In this document: positions 27,624-38,800 of the stretch, piece after piece
Layout of the letters: each line of letters begins with the position of its first letter
How positions within the stretch are numbered: the first letter of the stretch is position 1
Source: Sunxiuqinia sp963974515
Lineage (GTDB): Bacteria > Bacteroidota > Bacteroidia > Bacteroidales > Prolixibacteraceae
Direction of reading: 5' to 3'
Assembly: GCF_963974515.1 (NCBI RefSeq)
Contig: NZ_CAXBDD010000002.1
Span: 91,146-155,145 of the forward strand
Length of the DNA stretch: 64,000 nucleotides
The notes under the pieces: model-generated
What the model saw: the letters and a program-made list of their open reading frames with translations, nothing else
The model's database searches: none
What the model was told of the DNA's origin: nothing
Made by a program: the position numbers and the translations under genes

Positions 27624-28976
27624 TCAAACCGTCCTTCCTTCCTTCGTATATTCCTTTTTTACCCCGGCAATCAGATCAGATTTACTGATTTCACGCGAAT
27701 TCTTTTTCAAAGTCATCAGCGAGGCATAACCCACGGCATTCATAATAGCGCCACCCGAGAGCTCGTAGCCTTTGGCAATTTCCTTGAGCGAGATATCGCC
27801 GGCCAGGGTCGATTTCTCCGCAAATGCCTGCTCCCAAATTTTCAGCCGCTGGTCGGGGCGCGGCAAGCTAAAGTTGATGATGTTATCAAACCTTCGGGTA
27901 AACGCTTCATCCATGTTATCCTTTTGGTTTGAAGCCAGCAGCACCAGCCCGTTATAATCTTCAATGCGTTGCAGCAAGTACGAAACTTCCTGGTTGGCGT
28001 AGCGGTCGTGCGCGTCCGAAACGCTGGTTCGTTTGCCAAAGAGCGCATCAGCTTCGTCAAAAAATAAGATCCAGTTTTTGTTTTCGGCCTGGTTGAAAAC
28101 ATTCGACAGGTTCTTTTCCGTTTCGCCAATGTACTTGGAAACCACCAGCGACAAATCAATCCGGTACACATCGCGGTTAGTGTCCTTGCCCAGCAGACAG
28201 GCAGTCATGGTTTTTCCGGTTCCCGGCGGGCCGTAAAACAGGCAGCGATAACCTTTCCGTAACTTTTTACTCATTCCCCAATCATACAGCAAGGTGTTTC
28301 CGTAATCGAGCCAGGTTTTAATCTCGTCAATCTGTTGAAAGGTTTTCTCATCCACCACCAAGTCGCTCCATTCACGCTCCGTGGTAATCCGCTTGGCAGG
28401 AAAACGGGAGCTCATCACCGGCCGGTGAACTTCGCCAACCGTGAGATAATCCAAAATATCACGGGAGATCTGAATCGTACCCGATAAAAAAGGTTCGCCA
28501 TCGGGCGCGTGTTCCAACTGCAAAATCTGGTGTTTGGCAAAAACGTGTTCAGCGCTGAATACATCCGTCAGGGCAAAACGTTCTTTCAGTGAGCCACCAG
28601 TCATGATAAACATGAAGGTTTCGCCCGTCGGCACAAAACCCCCGTGGTTTTTTCCCTGGATTCCGCCAAACTCAGTCCAGCCACGATTGGTCTCCCCGTT
28701 CGATGCAAAAAGCGGATCGAGCAATTCGGGTTTGATATGCGGCACCAAAGCCAGCAAAAGCAAGATCCGTTCGGCAAACGACAAATGGTAGTATTGAATA
28801 AACTCGGAATAGACAGACTCGTTCGTGTTGTACTCCGGCGGTTCCAATTCGAAGATCGATTCGAAAGCACATTCCTGCTTGAAGTAAAGCTTTAAGCGCG
28901 CATCGGCAACCATCGCAAACCATTGTAGTTCACGTTCCAATGAAGAGGCATTTCGAATAAGGCTATCTGTTACCAT
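27624..28976 (-). CDS. eCIS AAA+ ATPase (Afp15/Pvc15-like)
   Basis: A 450-residue ATPase. The N-terminal ~200 residues are the family-specific domain (ERELQWFAMVADARL, HLSFAERILLLLALVPHI). The AAA+ core follows: Walker A GPPGTGKT at 249-256, Walker B ILFFDEAD at 303-310, sensor-1 Asn350 in LLASNQK, and the arginine finger region FTRRFDN at ~359-365. In AFP and PVC clusters this ATPase is needed for particle assembly or cargo loading rather than for contraction. It overlaps the tape-measure gene by 7 bp upstream and is followed after 43 bp by the DUF4157 gene. This arrangement fits a cargo-loading role. Confidence 0.92.
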   Translation of the reverse strand: MVTDSLIRNASSLERELQWFAMVADARLKLYFKQECAFESIFELEPPEYNTNESVYSEFIQYYHLSFAERILLLLALVPHIKPELLDPLFASNGETNRGWTEFGGIQGKNHGGFVPTGETFMFIMTGGSLKERFALTDVFSAEHVFAKHQILQLEHAPDGEPFLSGTIQISRDILDYLTVGEVHRPVMSSRFPAKRITTEREWSDLVVDEKTFQQIDEIKTWLDYGNTLLYDWGMSKKLRKGYRCLFYGPPGTGKTMTACLLGKDTNRDVYRIDLSLVVSKYIGETEKNLSNVFNQAENKNWILFFDEADALFGKRTSVSDAHDRYANQEVSYLLQRIEDYNGLVLLASNQKDNMDEAFTRRFDNIINFSLPRPDQRLKIWEQAFAEKSTLAGDISLKEIAKGYELSGGAIMNAVGYASLMTLKKNSREISKSDLIAGVKKEYTKEGRTV

Positions 28977-30454
28977 TCTACAGTCAGTTTATTTTTCATC
29001 CACGGCAATTGAATCAGGCTAAGCGTAAAGGGCAGCGACTCGAGAAGCATATCGTAGCTTTTGCGTTCCACCTGAAGATGCCAGCTTTCGTCCTGAAATT
29101 TGAGCACCCCCAGACGCTTCAAAAACGAATGGCGGTATCCTTCAGGTGAAGTATTTTTTAGTACTACCCAGTGCTTAATGGCTGAATTAAGCAGATCCTC
29201 TGCTTCCTGTTTTTCGTTTTCTGAAAGAACAAGTAACGGATTAAACGATGCCTTCAGCTCGACACCACAAAGGATTTTATTAAGTACCATTTGGTTCTCC
29301 GATGCTGCGCCTTCCTCGCCAAAAGCAAGGTAATCAGTCAGCAATAACGCTTTGGACTGAGAATCATTGCTGACAAATCTTCCCTTGTATAGCCAGTTAA
29401 GCCGGCTAAAAATAGTATTGAGATAAGGATAAAGCAGAACCAAGCCAGCATTGTTGATGTTGCACACAATCTCTTCCTCCGCTATGGGTTCGTTCGTCTC
29501 CGCTCGTTCCTCTTGGGTTCCATCCTCCCTTTGCTCACTTTGCGACGATCCCCAAATGGATGCGCCGGATTTTTCCAGTTTCCTCAGCGCTTCAGGGAGA
29601 TCTTCAAGTTGCGAAAGTAACCGCTCGTTTTGAGCAAAGTTGCTAAACTGACTGCTAAACTCCGGCCACCGATCGTGTTCCTGTTTTAGCAGGTGAAACA
29701 AATCACTCAGAACCAAGGCAATTGTCCTTTCTGTGAAAATGACTTCGTTGTGCGTAACTCGCCGAAACGCCTGTTTATAGACTGCCAGGCCAATCTGACG
29801 GCGGCTCCACTGCAATTTTTGATGGTGACTGTACCGGGCTAGTTCACCAACATACAGTAACGCTTGGGTGGCAACGTCCGAAAAAGTTAATTCGGCCAGT
29901 AGCAAATCAAGGGTATCGGGCTGAAGGGCACCAATCAACCGATTGACCAAATCCTCATGCTTAAGCAAAGGTTTAAGTTGCTTTTTCAAGTTCTCTTTTT
30001 CAGCGTGCAGGACCTGCAAGACCAATTCGTCAAGCGTTTTGTAGGCTTCCTGATGATGTTGCCAGGGAAACACGCCCTCCTTCAGGTAAAAAAGGAGTTG
30101 ATTGACCAAAGCCGTTGTTTCACTACTTGGACGGATCTTATTCTTGGCTCCGGTCTTGTCATGGATGAATAGCTTTTTCAAGGTCTCCTTGATCTGGCTT
30201 TCATAGGCATCGGGTAAATCATCCATGAATTCATCCAACGGAATGGTGCCCAAATCGATTTCCAAACGATCCAGTTGAATATGCCTGTTTTCATCGGCCC
30301 ATTCATCTAAAACACGCTCGGTAATCGGAATGATTTTCGCTTTCATTAGGTCATCGGCCGAGCCAAGTACTTGTTGACCACTTTTTTTATTTTCAAAGTC
30401 TAACTCCATTCGAAAGTCCTGAATGATATGTGTATTTGCTTTTTTCATGGTCAT
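28970..30454 (-). CDS. Contractile injection system tape-measure protein (Afp14-like)
   Basis: A 494-residue protein with the N-terminal signature of Bacteroidota CIS tape-measure proteins: HIIQDFRMELDFENK, then IIPITERVLDEWADEN and IQLDRLEIDLGTI around residues 8-70. The rest is largely helical and hydrophilic. A repeated C-terminal pattern (IVCNINNAGLVLLYPYLNTIFSRL, residues ~330-355) is typical of this family. It should set tube and sheath length during assembly. It lies between the 902-aa protein and the ATPase, the position Afp14 holds between Afp13 and Afp15. It could start at either of two in-frame ATGs two codons apart. Confidence 0.85.
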   Translation of the reverse strand: MTMKKANTHIIQDFRMELDFENKKSGQQVLGSADDLMKAKIIPITERVLDEWADENRHIQLDRLEIDLGTIPLDEFMDDLPDAYESQIKETLKKLFIHDKTGAKNKIRPSSETTALVNQLLFYLKEGVFPWQHHQEAYKTLDELVLQVLHAEKENLKKQLKPLLKHEDLVNRLIGALQPDTLDLLLAELTFSDVATQALLYVGELARYSHHQKLQWSRRQIGLAVYKQAFRRVTHNEVIFTERTIALVLSDLFHLLKQEHDRWPEFSSQFSNFAQNERLLSQLEDLPEALRKLEKSGASIWGSSQSEQREDGTQEERAETNEPIAEEEIVCNINNAGLVLLYPYLNTIFSRLNWLYKGRFVSNDSQSKALLLTDYLAFGEEGAASENQMVLNKILCGVELKASFNPLLVLSENEKQEAEDLLNSAIKHWVVLKNTSPEGYRHSFLKRLGVLKFQDESWHLQVERKSYDMLLESLPFTLSLIQLPWMKNKLTVEW

Positions 30455-30469
30455 GGGGTGTTATTTATT

Positions 30470-33178
30470 TTATAGTTTAAACATGTTTAATGAAGCTAAG
30501 TAATTTTCCTTTGCCACCGACTCGGTTTTAACACTTTCCACCGTATTCCTCACTTTACTGACGGCACCTTCAGTTTTTAGGTTCTTGGTCACATTAACCA
30601 TCATTTCCAATGATTTGGCCTCGTCGCTATCCCTGGTAATATCAGTCGATGTTTTGGAGGTTTTAACAATCGTGTCCTCCACAATACCAGCCATAACGAG
30701 TTCCATATCATTGTAAACTGCCTTTTCCGCGTCAGTCGCTGCACCTGCGTTAATCTGATTTTCCAGGTGCATTTTATAATCATTCATTTGGTTAAGTAAC
30801 CCCAGGTTACTGGCTAACTCACGATCCTTTATGTTGGTGTTAAGACCGCCAATAGTGCCGTAGTCTACCTGGTAGTTGGGGATCGTTTGAATCAACGTAT
30901 TAATACTTCCCTGATACGAATTGAGGTTGGTCTTCTGCGTATCCAGATCAAACTTAAACTGATCCAACTGCAAGTTCAGTTTCGAAATACTCTCTTTCAG
31001 CTTGCTGTTTTGGTTGGTATAAACGAAAATGTCGTTGTTGAACTTCCAGTCCAGCACCAGGTTGTTGTCCGAAACATCCGATTCTTCGGGCACTTCCGAA
31101 ACCGACTCATCCACATACCAGTATGGCAGGCTCATATCCGCTACGACCCTGCCGTTTGACGAGCTATAAAGCAAAACGAATGTTCCGCCACGAGGCACTC
31201 CGCCGGTGTGTTCCAACCCCGGATGCCCTTCAATAAAGGTTTGAAGCATGGATTTTTCCTTGTCTTTCTCCTCCCGCTTTTTAATCAAATCAGCCAGTCC
31301 TTTCAGTTTGCTGAAGTTAATGTTGTTCACCGTTTTTTCAAGCGGTGTGTAAGCGGAGGCAAAGGTTACGCCTTTAATACCTTTGTTGAGCACAGCGCCT
31401 TGCGATACCACTTCCTTGTAATTGTTCTCGAATGATGTGTGATCAAAGTCGACAATTGATTTAGCGAGAAAATTCTTTGTCTCTGTAATTTTTTGATTGA
31501 CCAGATTGGTTTGCTGTGCTGTGAAAGCTTTGAGCGACAAGGAATTTGATTCGATATTTAATGGAGGTAACTCCTCATCGTTGGCCGCCTGTACCTTGCT
31601 GTTCAACTCCACATTAAACACTTTCAGTTCATTCAGGTTATTCACCAGCTCATCGCGATAGAGCTTGTGTAAAATCTCCATCCCATTATATCTTAGGCCT
31701 GGCCAAACCCACGCCCTGTTAAAGTCCGTTTCAATCATGATCGGTAGTGCTTTTATTGGCAGGTTGTGCGCCCGGATCATGCTTTGCAATGTTTCATAAG
31801 CCGCCCGGAATGGCTGTCCTAAATGTCCTTCAATCCGGAAATGATCGTAAGCCGTCAAATCATAACTCAGCGGACTACGAACCTCAGGCAACTGCGAATA
31901 CTCAGGTGCGCGGTACGAATAAATGCTAAGTTCCTCATCCTTTTGTGTTCGTTCAAAACTCCATTTTTCCAGGAGTTGCGCTTCTCCCTTCACTTGGTAG
32001 TAGGCCGGAATTGCCCGGCTACCCAAACAGGCATGTAATGTTGAAGGGGTGATTTTCAGGTCTTCCTGGTTGCTAAAATCAGCCGATTCGATCAAAGCTC
32101 CAATCCGGTTAAAAAAGAACAAACACCGCCGGAGTTTCTCTTTTCCGTCGGAATAATATGGCGTTTCGACAAAATGCTGCCGAAAAGGATCTTTTTTGTC
32201 TTCGATCTGCCCAGCGGCATCGCCAATAAACACGTGTTTGGGCGATAAACTAATCTCCGGCAAACAAGCTACATTTAGCAGGTAGCACGAGTCCACAAAT
32301 TCATTGTAAGCCTGCACCAGGTCTTTTAAAAATGCGTAGCGATATTGCTTCCCCGCAGTAGTAGCGGCCCCGGCCAACTGTCCCAGTTTCTGGTTCCATT
32401 CCGGCGTCGGATCCTGGTTATTGAATGAATCCGAAAGCAGGAAGCTCAGCTGCGAATAGGCCGATTTCAGCGCCGCTTGCAGCGACTGACTGGTTGATGA
32501 AATAATAGACTGATAAGCATTGGCCAGCTTGGTGTAGCTATCAATCGATCCGGGCGTAAGCACCAAACGCTGGATCGAAAGTTTGCTGAGCTGGAAAAAG
32601 GTTTTGCCGGCCGAAAGCAAACTGGTCTGCTTCGAAGCCAATGATTTTGGCACCAACAGCACCCGCAACTGATTAAGCTGTGTTTGTCCTTTGTTGTCGC
32701 AGTCTCCTCCGGTACACACATCCGGATCAAACAAATAGCTTTCGAGATAAAGCATAGCAGCAAAATCACTCAGCTTCTTCTGTGTTTGCTGACTGAACCG
32801 CGAAAAGCTAAACTGTTCCTCCTTTTTTACTCCCGCCGGCAGCAACTCATAAACAGCGGCATTCTGAAGCATGGGATATTTAACATTGTCATCCTTAAAC
32901 AGCCTGACGTTTGGAAAAACCGTATCTGATGGCCATTCCAGCAAATCGCCATCACTGGTTAACCCACAACCTCTGGAGAGCTGCATCTGTCGGTTGACCA
33001 TGCTGAGATGCAAACCACAAACGGTTCCGTAGCCATGTAAATTCCGTCTGCTCAAACGGGTTTGCTGATCGAGATAAGTCACCACCTGGTTGAGCTGTTC
33101 TTCCGTTAAGACTTGGTTTTCCTCAAATACTGGAAAATGATCCAGTCTGGTTTTCAATTTTAATAAATTACTTTCCAT
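30470..33178 (-). CDS. Large unknown eCIS structural protein (902 aa)
   Basis: A 902-residue protein at the place where the tail-fibre gene (afp13/pvc13) lies in AFP/PVC clusters, but without visible fibre features such as collagen-like or shaft repeats. The N-terminal ~80 residues (LTEEQLNQVVTYLDQQTRLS, then LHGYGTVCGLHLSM) look like the 'NRxLHGxGVVCGL' opening of some phage-tail and eCIS baseplate proteins (pattern recollection, not verified). The middle is helical. GGVPRGGTFVLLY with ADMSLPYWYVD at ~658-690 looks like a small beta domain. A coiled coil lies at ~723-765 and a helical tail ends LNMFKL. It may be a baseplate periphery, cage or receptor-binding component. The function is not known. 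Confidence 0.65.
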   Translation of the reverse strand: MESNLLKLKTRLDHFPVFEENQVLTEEQLNQVVTYLDQQTRLSRRNLHGYGTVCGLHLSMVNRQMQLSRGCGLTSDGDLLEWPSDTVFPNVRLFKDDNVKYPMLQNAAVYELLPAGVKKEEQFSFSRFSQQTQKKLSDFAAMLYLESYLFDPDVCTGGDCDNKGQTQLNQLRVLLVPKSLASKQTSLLSAGKTFFQLSKLSIQRLVLTPGSIDSYTKLANAYQSIISSTSQSLQAALKSAYSQLSFLLSDSFNNQDPTPEWNQKLGQLAGAATTAGKQYRYAFLKDLVQAYNEFVDSCYLLNVACLPEISLSPKHVFIGDAAGQIEDKKDPFRQHFVETPYYSDGKEKLRRCLFFFNRIGALIESADFSNQEDLKITPSTLHACLGSRAIPAYYQVKGEAQLLEKWSFERTQKDEELSIYSYRAPEYSQLPEVRSPLSYDLTAYDHFRIEGHLGQPFRAAYETLQSMIRAHNLPIKALPIMIETDFNRAWVWPGLRYNGMEILHKLYRDELVNNLNELKVFNVELNSKVQAANDEELPPLNIESNSLSLKAFTAQQTNLVNQKITETKNFLAKSIVDFDHTSFENNYKEVVSQGAVLNKGIKGVTFASAYTPLEKTVNNINFSKLKGLADLIKKREEKDKEKSMLQTFIEGHPGLEHTGGVPRGGTFVLLYSSSNGRVVADMSLPYWYVDESVSEVPEESDVSDNNLVLDWKFNNDIFVYTNQNSKLKESISKLNLQLDQFKFDLDTQKTNLNSYQGSINTLIQTIPNYQVDYGTIGGLNTNIKDRELASNLGLLNQMNDYKMHLENQINAGAATDAEKAVYNDMELVMAGIVEDTIVKTSKTSTDITRDSDEAKSLEMMVNVTKNLKTEGAVSKVRNTVESVKTESVAKENYLASLNMFKL

Positions 33179-33241
33179 GATGCTTTTTCTTAAAAAGTTG
33201 CTGCTTTTGCTTATCGTTCATCCTGTTTATTTTCGAAAGAG

Positions 33242-35857
33242 TCATTTTTTCTGATCCTTATTTTTCATCGAACCCAAGCTTGTTAAATTCAAAATCATGG
33301 GGTTTTCATCACCACCATCCACGCAGTCGTGCAAAGTTCCCTGCGGATAAATTGAATGCAAGCGAACCAGAATATCCAGTAAATTGCCCAATGCATTTTT
33401 GTAATTCGTAGCTTTCTTCGGAAAAATAGACCGGGCAAACAACCATTCCTGGTAACATCCTTCAAACTCAGAGAGCTGGATTTCATCCACCCAGCAAATT
33501 TTCGGAAAGACGTGGGCCGGTGTTTCCTGCCGAATTGTTTTCTCCACAAACCTCCGGAAATCCATGTTTTGAAATCGCTTTTCCCATGCTGGCAAAATCA
33601 CCGAAATCTGGTAAGAATACGGATCATTAAAAACACAATCAGAATCATCGCTCGGGCAAATTCGAAACACCGGATGTCCCTTCACATGTGGGCGGAGCAA
33701 GACGTGTTCAACTACGAAGAGCCCTTCGCTGTTGTAGTTTGCACGTAAAAAGCGACGTAGGTACTTGATTGCTTCGGCCCGTTCTTCGGAAGTTTCGAAA
33801 TACTCAATGCGTCGGCCAATCACTTCTTTTGTCGGATCTGTTATATTGAAATAGTAGCGCCCGTCGGATGTTTCTTTTAATTCGTAATTCTCCAAATCAA
33901 CTCCGTAGTTTACACAAGCTTTCATCTCTGAAATACAATTATCCTTATCCAGGTAACGGGTACTGCTACTGATTAATATTTTATCGGTTTCGCTGTCGAC
34001 TACCCGAAAGCGGTATTCGGTCAGGTCATCTTCGTCTTTTTCATCGTAAATGTCGTAATGAATGCGCGCCAGGTCACGCCGCTTGTAATTTCGAATACCA
34101 AGCAGCTTGGCTACCCGGTGTTGCAATCCCGACACATTGAGGGTATCCCATAGTTCATCTTTCAGGGTGATGTTAAACCCGCCGGCCCGATGCCGTGAGG
34201 TCCAGTCGTAATTTTTCAGGAAGTTGGCTTTGTCTTCCAGCATATCATCTCGCTCGGCCAACTCGCCCGACAGCGAATACATCAGCAAAACATAGTCGTT
34301 GAACTGCTCATTGAAACGGGCCAGCAAATGATCCATAAACTGGTGACGACGCGTATAAAACAAGGTTTCATCTTCGCTAAGCTGGTTCAACTGTTCTAAC
34401 GTATGGTCCCAATCGGCAAACAGGTTTTCACGATCTTCCAGTCCTTCTACCAGTTGGCTGAAGTAGGTTTGTGTAATTGAGTTGTCGGTTGAAAACAACT
34501 CTTTCACCCGGGACAATTGGGCGAAATAATTAGCCATTAACTGGTCGAAAAACAACAAGTAGGACTTTAGTTGCCGGGCCTGAGCTTTACGTTCGTTTGA
34601 TGCATTTCCGGGTAACCCAATTTCCCCAATGCCATAATTCACCGGAAATTCGTTTGCTACCGAAACGTAAGAGGCCGGATCTACGAACGTCCCCTTAATC
34701 ATGGGTAAATCACTCACCTTTACAGCATCTTGAGCAGTTTTTTCGGCGGCATTCAATTGAGCCAACTCGGCATCAACCAGCTCCTGGTTGGAGCGAAAGG
34801 CCAGCAAATCCTTGTAAAACACAAAGCGTGATAAATCGGTATCGAGCCGGGCCTGCTTGTCCTCTTTAATCGCTACCACCCACTTGTCCCAATTCTCAGG
34901 CAAATTGGCAACATTGGGCTTGATGATCAAATCGCGCACCGACTCAACCCCATCCAAATCCATGATCAGGTGAATCAAGTCGGATAGATAAATCGTTGTT
35001 TTCAAGCGCGATGCTTCCAACTCATCATCATCGATAAATCCTCCAGAAAATAGCTGATCCGCATCCTGATACAGTGGTCCTTCAAAAATTTCTTCCGCTT
35101 TTTTGCCTTTGTCCAGTAGCTGCTGCAAGGTATAGGAACGAACGGACGGTGAAAGGTAGTTCTGCACTTCATAAAGGATGCGGGCTTCCACTTTCTCAAT
35201 ATCCGCATTGGCTGACAAACCAATTTCACCACAAATAATGAAGTCTTGAGGGTCAATCGTCGCTATTCCGGTAAAGCTTTCGCAGAGGTTTCGGTTGGCG
35301 TTTAAACGTCGGTATACCTCAGACATGACCTGTTTTTTCCCTGTATTTTTCAGATCTTCATCGTATTCAATAATCACTTGATATAAGCCATTAATCTCAA
35401 TCGGCTCAAGCGTTGTAGAGCCTCCCGTCAAAGTCGTCAGTTCCTCTTTTGTCCGATCAAAATACAGCGGCACTTCGCCTTCGCCTTTTTTCAGCCAGGC
35501 ATTTTTAACGCTGGGAATATCAATCAATAACTTGCGATAATCAGCAATACTGACAGGTCGTGAGGGTAACGCTCTGATGGCCGACAAAAACTGCTGGTGC
35601 ATGGCCTGCTCATTGTCTTTTTCTTCAGCCAGTAAGTCAGCAATTGGGAAATTGGTGCGGTAATCCAGGTCGGTGAGCGCAAAGCATAAAATTTCAAGGA
35701 TAGTCACGCCCGGATCGTGCGTATTGTAATCCGTCCACAGGCGGTCCGACAGTTCCTGAATGTGCTTCAAGCCTTCGGAACGCAACCAATAGTAATTCCC
35801 GGGATTTTCATCCTGCTTGTTTAATTTTGGTATGACCGGACTTTCTTTCATCGACAT
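33242..35857 (-). CDS. eCIS baseplate wedge protein (Afp12/Pvc12-like)
   Basis: An 871-residue protein. It opens with the baseplate-family motif LWTDYNTHDPGVTILE at residues 40-55, followed by LCFALTDLDYRTNFPI, the hallmark of large gpJ/gp6-related baseplate proteins of contractile systems. Further in are NVANLPENWDKWVV, a helical DQLMANYFAQLSRVKELF stretch and a C-terminal ETPAHVFPKICWVD segment. It follows the 1021-aa baseplate protein with a 1-bp stop/start overlap and holds the Afp12 position. It should form part of the inner baseplate wedge that triggers sheath contraction. The assignment rests on motif, size and order. Confidence 0.82.
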   Translation of the reverse strand: MSMKESPVIPKLNKQDENPGNYYWLRSEGLKHIQELSDRLWTDYNTHDPGVTILEILCFALTDLDYRTNFPIADLLAEEKDNEQAMHQQFLSAIRALPSRPVSIADYRKLLIDIPSVKNAWLKKGEGEVPLYFDRTKEELTTLTGGSTTLEPIEINGLYQVIIEYDEDLKNTGKKQVMSEVYRRLNANRNLCESFTGIATIDPQDFIICGEIGLSANADIEKVEARILYEVQNYLSPSVRSYTLQQLLDKGKKAEEIFEGPLYQDADQLFSGGFIDDDELEASRLKTTIYLSDLIHLIMDLDGVESVRDLIIKPNVANLPENWDKWVVAIKEDKQARLDTDLSRFVFYKDLLAFRSNQELVDAELAQLNAAEKTAQDAVKVSDLPMIKGTFVDPASYVSVANEFPVNYGIGEIGLPGNASNERKAQARQLKSYLLFFDQLMANYFAQLSRVKELFSTDNSITQTYFSQLVEGLEDRENLFADWDHTLEQLNQLSEDETLFYTRRHQFMDHLLARFNEQFNDYVLLMYSLSGELAERDDMLEDKANFLKNYDWTSRHRAGGFNITLKDELWDTLNVSGLQHRVAKLLGIRNYKRRDLARIHYDIYDEKDEDDLTEYRFRVVDSETDKILISSSTRYLDKDNCISEMKACVNYGVDLENYELKETSDGRYYFNITDPTKEVIGRRIEYFETSEERAEAIKYLRRFLRANYNSEGLFVVEHVLLRPHVKGHPVFRICPSDDSDCVFNDPYSYQISVILPAWEKRFQNMDFRRFVEKTIRQETPAHVFPKICWVDEIQLSEFEGCYQEWLFARSIFPKKATNYKNALGNLLDILVRLHSIYPQGTLHDCVDGGDENPMILNLTSLGSMKNKDQKK

Positions 35858-38800
35858 TAGCTGTTATAGTTATGAATGATATGCTTGCTGTGCGAAACCA
35901 AAATGGCCCGCGAATTTGTTGCCACGGCCGAATCAACATCAAGTGGCTGCTGGCCCGAAGCCAAATGAAACATCTTGAAATGCGACACGAAATCGACGTA
36001 GTTTCGGGTTTCAACAAACTTGAGTAAAACCGACTTTTCAATTCGACCACCAAAATGAATCTCAGCCTGCCTTCCGGTTGCCCAAGGCGACAGAAATTCA
36101 ATCAACTCCCGGTTCAATTCCTTTTTATAATATCCAAATTCATAGCTCGTTCGGAACTTTACTTGAAACTCCAGTTGAACTTCTTCATAAAGCGGATTAT
36201 TCACATGGAGCTTGATGAGAGAGGAAGCCTGTGGCTCAATAAACGACCGGACATCTTCCAGGGTTGCTTTACTCACCCGCGGCTGAAGAACGTTGACCGC
36301 ATTCCTGTTTTGCAAGTCGGGAACCACAATCAGATTCACATGGCCTGGCGCCCGTTCCAGAGTTTCGCAGGTATGGTTCAGGCATTTCACCTTGCTGATA
36401 TCGGGAAACTCCTGCAACACCAGGCGCTCATAATCCCACAGCGTGATGGCGCGGTTTTTATGGCGTAAACGTTCACTTACACGAGTGTAATAGGCCTTGT
36501 CTTCCTCTTCTGACCGACCGCCAAAGCTGGCATACGGTTGCTTTACCTTTTTTATGGCACCGTTTGGCTTCAGCAATTTGCTGATGGTTTCAGCTTCCAA
36601 ATGCGTTTGCAAATGCTCCGGATGCTTTTCCGCTTCGAGCAACTTGGCCACGGCAGACTGCGCGTGAATGTCAATCAGCTGGCAAACCGCATCGGGATTC
36701 TCCTTGACCGAAGCCCGCAACCAGACCAGTCCATCCGGCATCCACCTGTGTTCGGTTTGGGTTTCGGCCGGCAAGTTGATTTTCACAATTCCGCTTTTCA
36801 GCAAACCGTTGGTGGCATCAGCCAGCAATTGGTCTGACCGGAGTTCCATCCAATAGTCACGCGCCAGGATCGACCAGCTAACCGGTTCCTTCTCCTTTTG
36901 CGGATTGGCACTTCCCTCGGCCACCTGAATCAGTAAGTTTAGTATCTGCCCTTTCGCGATATTTTTCAAACCAATCAGCAGCTCTCCTTGCTGCGAATAG
37001 TCTGCCACTAGCGTAACTTCGTTCGTTGACAGCCAGTCGGTTTTCGACAGCAAATAGCCATGCACTTCTCGTTGACCAAAGGCACCCAAGTGAAAAAATT
37101 CCACATCTTTTTCATGGTAAGCCGCCTCGCTGGTTCGACTAAAATCCACCGTTGACGATGATGCCCGATAATCGAGTGAGATGCTTTTTATCTTGGGCTG
37201 ATAAGGTTCTTTGGGCAAAACAAGATCTCCATCTACATATTCAACGGTGGCTTTTACGTACTTTTGCCGGTAGTCGCGATGTAGGAAATCATCGAGCAAT
37301 TCGAATTTGACAAAGCCGTTTTTAGGTGCTCCGGCTTGAACTGTCAACTTGGGAAGCTTGAATTTCACCAGTTTATTTCCCGGAAAGAAATTGTATTTCT
37401 TCTGAATGAGATTGAAGCTTTTCTTTCCACTGGAAGAACTTAATTGGGCATTGATCAAAACCTGCGGAATGATGGATACCAGCAGCGGATTTTCAGAGAC
37501 TGTATAGCTTGCCTGGCTTTGGTTATTCGAAGGATTAAACAGATCGATGGTTTTTGTACTGATCTGGTCGTTTTTATTGCGATAGCTCAGGCTGGTTTTA
37601 AACTGGTTGGCCGACAGCGAATAGCTGTTGTAATAGCTCCGAAGATTCGATGATGGCACATCCATCCAATCAACATGAATTTTGAACTCATTCAGTTTTT
37701 TGGTGAAAGCCTCCTCGTACCCCAGGTCGAACGACGAACCACGCACAGGCTCTGAGCCAAAAGGCAAAAAAGCCTTGGTCGGATCGAGGCTGCCCTGATC
37801 ATTTTGAAGAGTCAGGGATTGAATCCCGGAAACCTCCACATCAATTCGGGCGGTTTCGAGCGAAACTTGTTGCAAGAAGGCATTCAGGTAAGCAGACGAT
37901 GAAGTATCCGGAACAGCTTTCAAGACAGGGAAGATTGAGTGAAAACTACCGTCCAGAACCGTGCCATTATAATAGGCAACCGGCTTTTCAGATGCCGGCA
38001 GGTTCAGGATCAATTGCATCTGAAAGCGCCCGGATACTTTTCCCAGGGAAGGCGTTGAATGGTATGGTCCTAACCATTCTTCTTCACCACTTAAATAAAT
38101 TTTAAAGGCTTGACTACGAATGGAGGCAGGAATTTCAAAATCATCATCGGCACGCAAACTCAGGGTCACAGTAATCTTTCGTGTCCCTTCCTGAAGCCAT
38201 AAAACAGGACTAGCGAGCGCAAAGCCAATCTCGGCTTTGGCAAAGCTGGTTTTCCCGAATGGCGGCCACTTCGCATCACCTTCCGGCAATTCCTCTTCCA
38301 GTCCATCGAGGGTGTTGGCAGCTTGGCCGGCATGTACCAACTGGCTGTCTTTCGAATCCACAAAAACCGATTTAACAGCTTCAACCGTGGCGTGATTTAC
38401 GACGATATCTTCATTCAATGCGTAAACCAGCTCCTGCCCTGCTTTATCTTTACCGGCTTTCAAAGCTGTTCCAGCCTGTAACATAGCCGGCTCAACATTT
38501 TTAGCCAGTTCAAACAATACATGCACTTGGTCGGCAACAGGTCCTTTGGGTTGAATCCGAAGGACATCACGAAAGAAGGTGTCCAGGTGCTTTTTCGACA
38601 GGCCATTCAGCTGGTCTTGTTGTTTTTTGAATAAGCGAAGAAAAGACAGAAACAAACTGGCTTGTGGCGATAAGTCACCGGTTAAGGTTGCACCGGGATG
38701 ATTCTTTAATTGCAGAAAGAAAGCCTGCCAATCGCCATCAAGCTGGTTTTTCAGATCATAAAAATTCAGTAGACTCGCAAATTCACAAGCATAATCAATC

